Assembly (NCBI GenBank): GCA_013407085.1
Contig: JACCGJ010018159.1
Location: 59,539 to 123,538 of the forward strand
DNA from: Atriophallophorus winterbourni
Lineage: Eukaryota; Platyhelminthes; Trematoda; Plagiorchiida; Microphallidae
DNA length: 64,000 bases
Direction: 5' to 3'
Shown here: positions 60,031 through 64,000 of the stretch, in pieces
Numbering within the stretch: position 1 is the first letter of the stretch
Layout of the letters: every line of letters begins with the position of its first letter
The notes under the pieces: generated by a model
Told to the model about the DNA's origin: nothing
What the model saw: the letters and a program-made list of their open reading frames with translations, nothing else
The model's database searches: none
Position numbers and translations under genes: made by a program

Positions 60031-61272
60031 TCACGGTAGTGTTTGAGTGGTTCTTGTGATCTTAGTCTGCCGGGAGTTCGCAGATTTGGACGGTCTCGGT
60101 TTCACTAAATGTAAATATTTGCATTTGTGTGTAGCACGTTGTGTCAAACTCAAATCGGTTCTTCTTAACCTGCTTCGACCGCGGTAATGTTGCGCAACTT
60201 CTGAATTCGTATTAACTGTTTCAACGCTGTCACTTTTTTCACTTCGAACATCTGTTTCACGACTTCGTGTTCTTCTGTGTTTTCTGTAAAATTCCAACGC
60301 TTCTTTACCTAATTTTTTCTGTAACCTCCTTTGCCAATTATCTTCGGAATTGCTCGATTCAGAATCTAGACATGTTCCGCAGTGGGAACAATATTTAGGT
60401 TTACATGAATTACAATAGTTGTGATAAGCATTCAATTCCAATTCGCAACACGAGATAGGTTGATTTATTTGCGATGAACTGGCGATAAATTGTGTTGAAC
60501 ATCCTGAACATTGATTTGCACCAGCGAATCGTGTTTCGACAGATCTAGCTCGAGATTTATGGTGCTTGAGACTTGGCTTGTGTTTAAGTAGAGAATAACA
60601 GGATGGATTAGTATTCGAATCAAACATGTTTCTGAGTTCTGAAAGTGATTTCAAGATTCGCAAACTTAAATCGATCGTATCAGCTAAAAAAACGTGACAC
60701 ACCATGTTTGCATCCGGTGTTTTCTCAGATGTGATACAGTAAAGTAATGGTGGGCGTTCAACCTGCCTGTTCCGAATCAAAAAATTGCTCAATCTGCTGT
60801 CTAACTCAAGCAGTGCATCTTCGGGTACACATCTTCTGGCATCCACGATTCGACGAAAATACGCGTAACACTTTTTACTCCCCCTGTGCCCAACAGGGGT
60901 GACAACTTCAAAGTAATAACAATTGAAATAAACCAATTCCTCTGATAGAAATGACTTTTCCAAATGTTTTCGAAATGTCTGTACGCCACACTTTTCGGTG
61001 CTAATGAAACGGAGACAGAGTTTCCCTTGTCCAACTGCCATTACAACGGTTGCAAAATATTCTGTCATCGCATCCGCAAGTGAACCATGACTGTCATTGG
61101 AACATAATGATTTTTGCAAAAAATCCAAGTAATACTTGAACAATAATTCGTAAATACTTTCCAATTCCTCAGTTGTTGTTCTACGTAAAATAGAATTTCC
61201 AAGATAGCATAGCGGGTAGATGGAAACTGCCATTTTCTTATTCGATCGTATATTGAATGCAATTGTTAAGCT
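60031..61272 (-). CDS. PTB/PID-like domain protein with Cys-rich and Arg/Ser-rich regions
   Basis: Probably an adaptor-type protein; no enzyme motif seen. Two starts are possible: ATG at 61233 (400 residues), or an exon beginning after the acceptor tttctgctgcag at 61272, in the same frame, adding 13 residues. Residues from the ATG: about 5-210 resemble a phosphotyrosine-binding fold, with IYPLCYLGNSI at the first strand, VVMAVGQGKLCLRF, then YCITS and VCHVFLADTIDLSLRILKSL as the closing strand and C-terminal helix. About 250-310 is a Cys cluster (NQCSGCS, CCELE, YCNSCKPKYCSHCGTC) that could bind zinc. About 315-400 is rich in Arg, Lys and Ser. FAM43-like PTB proteins are the nearest family I can suggest. 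It is one long open frame in a region full of dead repeats, so it is under selection or young. Confidence 0.65.
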   Translation of the reverse strand, partial: SLTIAFNIRSNKKMAVSIYPLCYLGNSILRRTTTEELESIYELLFKYYLDFLQKSLCSNDSHGSLADAMTEYFATVVMAVGQGKLCLRFISTEKCGVQTFRKHLEKSFLSEELVYFNCYYFEVVTPVGHRGSKKCYAYFRRIVDARRCVPEDALLELDSRLSNFLIRNRQVERPPLLYCITSEKTPDANMVCHVFLADTIDLSLRILKSLSELRNMFDSNTNPSCYSLLKHKPSLKHHKSRARSVETRFAGANQCSGCSTQFIASSSQINQPISCCELELNAYHNYCNSCKPKYCSHCGTCLDSESSNSEDNWQRRLQKKLGKEALEFYRKHRRTRSRETDVRSEKSDSVETVNTNSEVAQHYRGRSRLRRTDLSLTQRATHKCKYLHLVKPRPSKSANSRQTKITRTTQTLP

Positions 61273-61659
61273 CTGCAGCAGAAACGACAAAGACACTAAT
61301 TTACATACGACCTCAGATTGGTCGCGTGAGATGCTTGTACGCAACGTGGGAGGTGGCAGATATCAGCTGCATAAACCAGTTTCCTTGATCACGTGATTTG
61401 AACTCGCCGATTCGGTTCACAATCGTCGAATACTTGATACCCATCCTACGGCCCAGTGAGTTTCGTTACCGTAATATAATTTACAGGAATATAGTCGGTT
61501 TAAATGCGTAATTTTAATTACATTTTGCGTGAACTTTTAAATGTGATATTCAAGGTAATTCAAGGTAATTCACTGTTGTGAATGGTTTAAAAAGCAACAA
61601 GCTTAACAATAAACATTGAGTGGTAAAAATTATAATGTACGTGTATGAAACAAGATGAG

Positions 61660-62560
61660 CAATTAGATTTAACAGTAGATAAGTATTCGTAAAACGAATA
61701 ATGAAACAAAAATTCGTCTAATTTCCTTTAAAGTCATGTATGCTTGTGAAGTGAGTACCGGTAGAAGGTAAACTGTTCCAAGTAAAACCAGGCACGGACA
61801 GAATAAAAATAACTTCTTCAGTTCAGGCGGGAATGGGTACCACCAGCACATATTAAAAGGTCCGATATTTTATCGTATTCCTTCGCGTTAATAAAGCTTG
61901 TAAGGGATGGTTTGTGGTATGGAATTTTTTGGAAAGTAGGTAAAGATCTCCACTGATTCGTTGATATAGAAGATGGAACAGATTCATGTGAGCTAACCTT
62001 TCTTTATAAGGCTTGTTTCATATGCTGAGAACTAGCTTTGTTGAGTGGTGATAGATTAGTTGCATACGTTCTACATCATTTTAGAGCCACGGAGACCATC
62101 ACTGAACAGCGTACTCCATAACTAGTCTGAATTATGTATTCATGATCCTTGGTAATATATTGGGCGAAAATTTCCCAAACACCTGTTTCAGTAAATTGAG
62201 GATACGCGTTGCCTTTGTAAAGGTAGTGTTAGTTTTGAAGTGCTGTTTTTAAACTGGAGCATATCCAGACGAACAAAATCTTTTTCTTCAATGCAATTTT
62301 CAATGACATGTGAACCTATTGTAATGTGAACTCTACTCGATTTCCCACATTCATGAGCCTGCACTTATTGAAGTTAAATAGCAGTTTTTTCTTCAACGAC
62401 CAACTGTGAAGCGTGTCAGTATCTTTTTGTAATAGCAGACAGTCTTTTGGATTACGGATGTAACTCCATATTTTTATGTTATTCGCAAATAACGAAATTT
62501 TACATCGAACAAGTTCAGGTATTTCATTGACATTGTCGAGTTTGTACAAATCTATTTTTA
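61660..62560 (-). mobile_element. LINE RT 3' fragment, decayed
   Basis: The minus strand encodes CKISLFANNIKIWSYIRNPK (RT palm with FADD changed to FANN), LLFNFNKCRLMNVGNR, and then in broken frames FGKFSPNILPRI, VMEYAVQ-WSPWL and LAHMNL. The catalytic Asp pair is lost. It lies immediately downstream of the gypsy protease on the same strand and probably inserted into the former pol region. Confidence 0.7.
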
Positions 62561-62659
62561 CTTAACAATTTTTCTGGCAAGAATCTATTGTACAGTTTTT
62601 GATATCTTCAGTTTAATTTGTTCTGACAATATCGGTTCGCTCAGACGATCGATAGTACT

Positions 62660-63920
62660 AGTACTATTGTTCTGGAATATTTGGTGGTGATACGCGAATA
62701 GACTGTATCGCAGAACGGCATGGTTTTCCTAAGGTTTTTAACTCTGTCAGGTTGTCGATAAGTTTACGGGACTTCAAATCGACGGACAAGTTAAAGTGTG
62801 TAAGGAAATCTGCACCTAATATAGCGCTTCGCACGTCTGCAACGGTAAAGATCCAACGGAAATCACGTCTGAGGCCTAGGTTTAAAGTTAGTGAACGTTG
62901 GCCGAACGTGGTGATCTGCGTACCGTTGGCCGCCTGTAATGTCAATGAGGTTTTGTTCTTGCGTTCATGTGGTGTGGGCGGGATTACACTTATCTCAGCA
63001 CCCGTATCAATGAGAAAACGCAATTTATTCGAACAATCAGTGACATAAAATAGGCGACTAATGTTTTCGCCAGGTGAAGTCGTCGCCGTTACTGCCTGGC
63101 GTTAAACTTTCTCTGTGGTTTGTAAAGTTCACAGAATGGCAAGCACTTTCTAGCTTTAGAGCCGAATCGGCGGTGATAATGACATAGACTGTACTCGCGT
63201 TTGTAGCGGTCTCGGGATGAACTTCTATTTGAAGTGCTCGTTCGGCTGCGGCTGAGTCATGATGGTCAATCGTTGAACATTTTTGTTGGGGCTGAAATCT
63301 ATGAGGTCAATTCAGCGACTTGTTGCTTAAGCTCTTGTACTTCAGTTTCCACCACGGGCTTTAATGTGACTTCTTGTAGGGTAGATGGTGACTTGGCTCT
63401 GTACACCGAATGAACTTGGTCTGCGGTTTCTGCTAGCTTCTGTAGAGGTATATCTTTCTCGAGAACAGAAAGAGATTTTTTTAAATCTACAGGTAAGTTT
63501 TGAAACCATAGTTCACGTAAAACAGACTCATTCAGGGGTTGTTTCCCTTGAAGGTGCATCATATGTCGTAACAGCTGAGAAGGGGTTTTGTCACCAATCT
63601 CTACTCCTGCTAACAATGTACGCAAATTTTGCTCATCTGATGCGGCTATTCTGTTGATCAACGCATTTTTCAGTGTGGTATACGGGTCGGATTTTGGTTT
63701 ATCATAAATGATATCGGCGACCTCTGTAGCAGCCTCGGTGGGTAAGTGTGCAACAACACAGTTGTACATACTCTCCTGTTTAGTAATGCGTCTAAATTCG
63801 AAAATTGCTTCAGCTTGAGCAAACCATAGACGAGGATTATGCGTACCGAAAGGTGGAAGGGTGAAATTGAAAATATCAGAGCGGTGGGCTGTGTCGCTGA
63901 AGTTATTAGAAGTCATTGCA
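62660..63920 (-). mobile_element. Gypsy (Ty3-like) retrotransposon remnant: gag, zinc finger, protease
   Basis: Gag is at 63916-63299 (205 residues; PRLWFAQAEAIFEFRRITKQ is a typical trematode gypsy gag block). The same frame continues after a stop (plus two TGA) into a CHHC finger (CHYHRRFGSKARKCLPFC, about 63180-63125). The protease, in another frame at 63060-62664, has LIDTGAEISVIP (active-site DTG) and AILGADFLTHF (flap region). RT, RNase H and integrase are absent; a LINE fragment follows at 62560. Stops and the frame change show that it is defective. No LTR is seen on either side, and the 5' LTR would lie beyond the right edge. Confidence 0.88.
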
Positions 63921-64000
63921 AAGAATTACAGACTGAGAATATCAAAATATGGGGAGAATGTGCGAAAAAAAACTCGGGATCACCAAAAATACGTAGTGGT

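Overview
This is AT-rich eukaryotic DNA with spliced genes, long introns and many broken retroelements. The repeat mix points to a flatworm, most likely a digenean trematode: CR1-like LINEs with a zinc-finger/coiled-coil ORF1, other LINEs, Penelope-like elements, and a gypsy element whose CHHC-type gag finger and LIDTG protease look like those of trematode gypsy elements. I identify no species, and I see no bacterial-style operon, tRNA, rRNA or CRISPR array.

Three host genes are supported. (1) 764-3545 (+): the 3' part of a two-RRM RNA-binding protein of the RBMS/alan-shepard type. It has four exons with matching phases and one GC-AG intron. (2) About 46.8-58.0 kb (+): a secreted Kunitz-domain protein. 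Four phase-consistent exons encode an acidic/basic N-terminal region, a Kunitz domain lacking the C14-C38 cysteines, a Cys-rich linker and a complete second Kunitz domain; a possible signal-peptide exon lies at 46794-46845. (3) 60031-61272 (-): a PTB/PID-like domain protein with a Cys-rich cluster and an Arg/Ser-rich tail.

Most of the rest is retroelement debris. LINE fragments (-) lie at 7.2-8.5, 10.8-13.3, 14.0-16.5, 18.0-18.6, 23.9-24.8, 25.3-26.1, 27.3-27.9, 39.6-41.1, 47.5-47.9 and 61.7-62.6 kb. LINE fragments (+) lie at 35.4-38.1, 43.2-44.0 and 49.5-51.2 kb. Penelope-like reverse transcriptase remnants are at 21.9-22.3 and 58.7-59.1 kb, a gypsy gag-protease remnant at 62.7-63.9 kb, and a possible solo LTR at 20.0-20.3 kb.

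The most interesting system is a dispersed family of roughly 215-220 bp units, each built around a type I hammerhead ribozyme. The copy at 47025-47066 (-) has a complete catalytic core. Stem III is reduced to the palindrome ACCGGU, so cleavage would be expected only in a dimer. About a dozen copies, in two subfamilies with different stem II sequences, occur singly, in direct tandem and head-to-head. They fit the metazoan retrozyme / Sm-alpha-like class of non-autonomous retroelements. A second, Penelope-type hammerhead-like motif sits in a large inverted repeat at 56.7-57.4 kb. The Penelope-like RT remnants nearby are the natural candidate partner.
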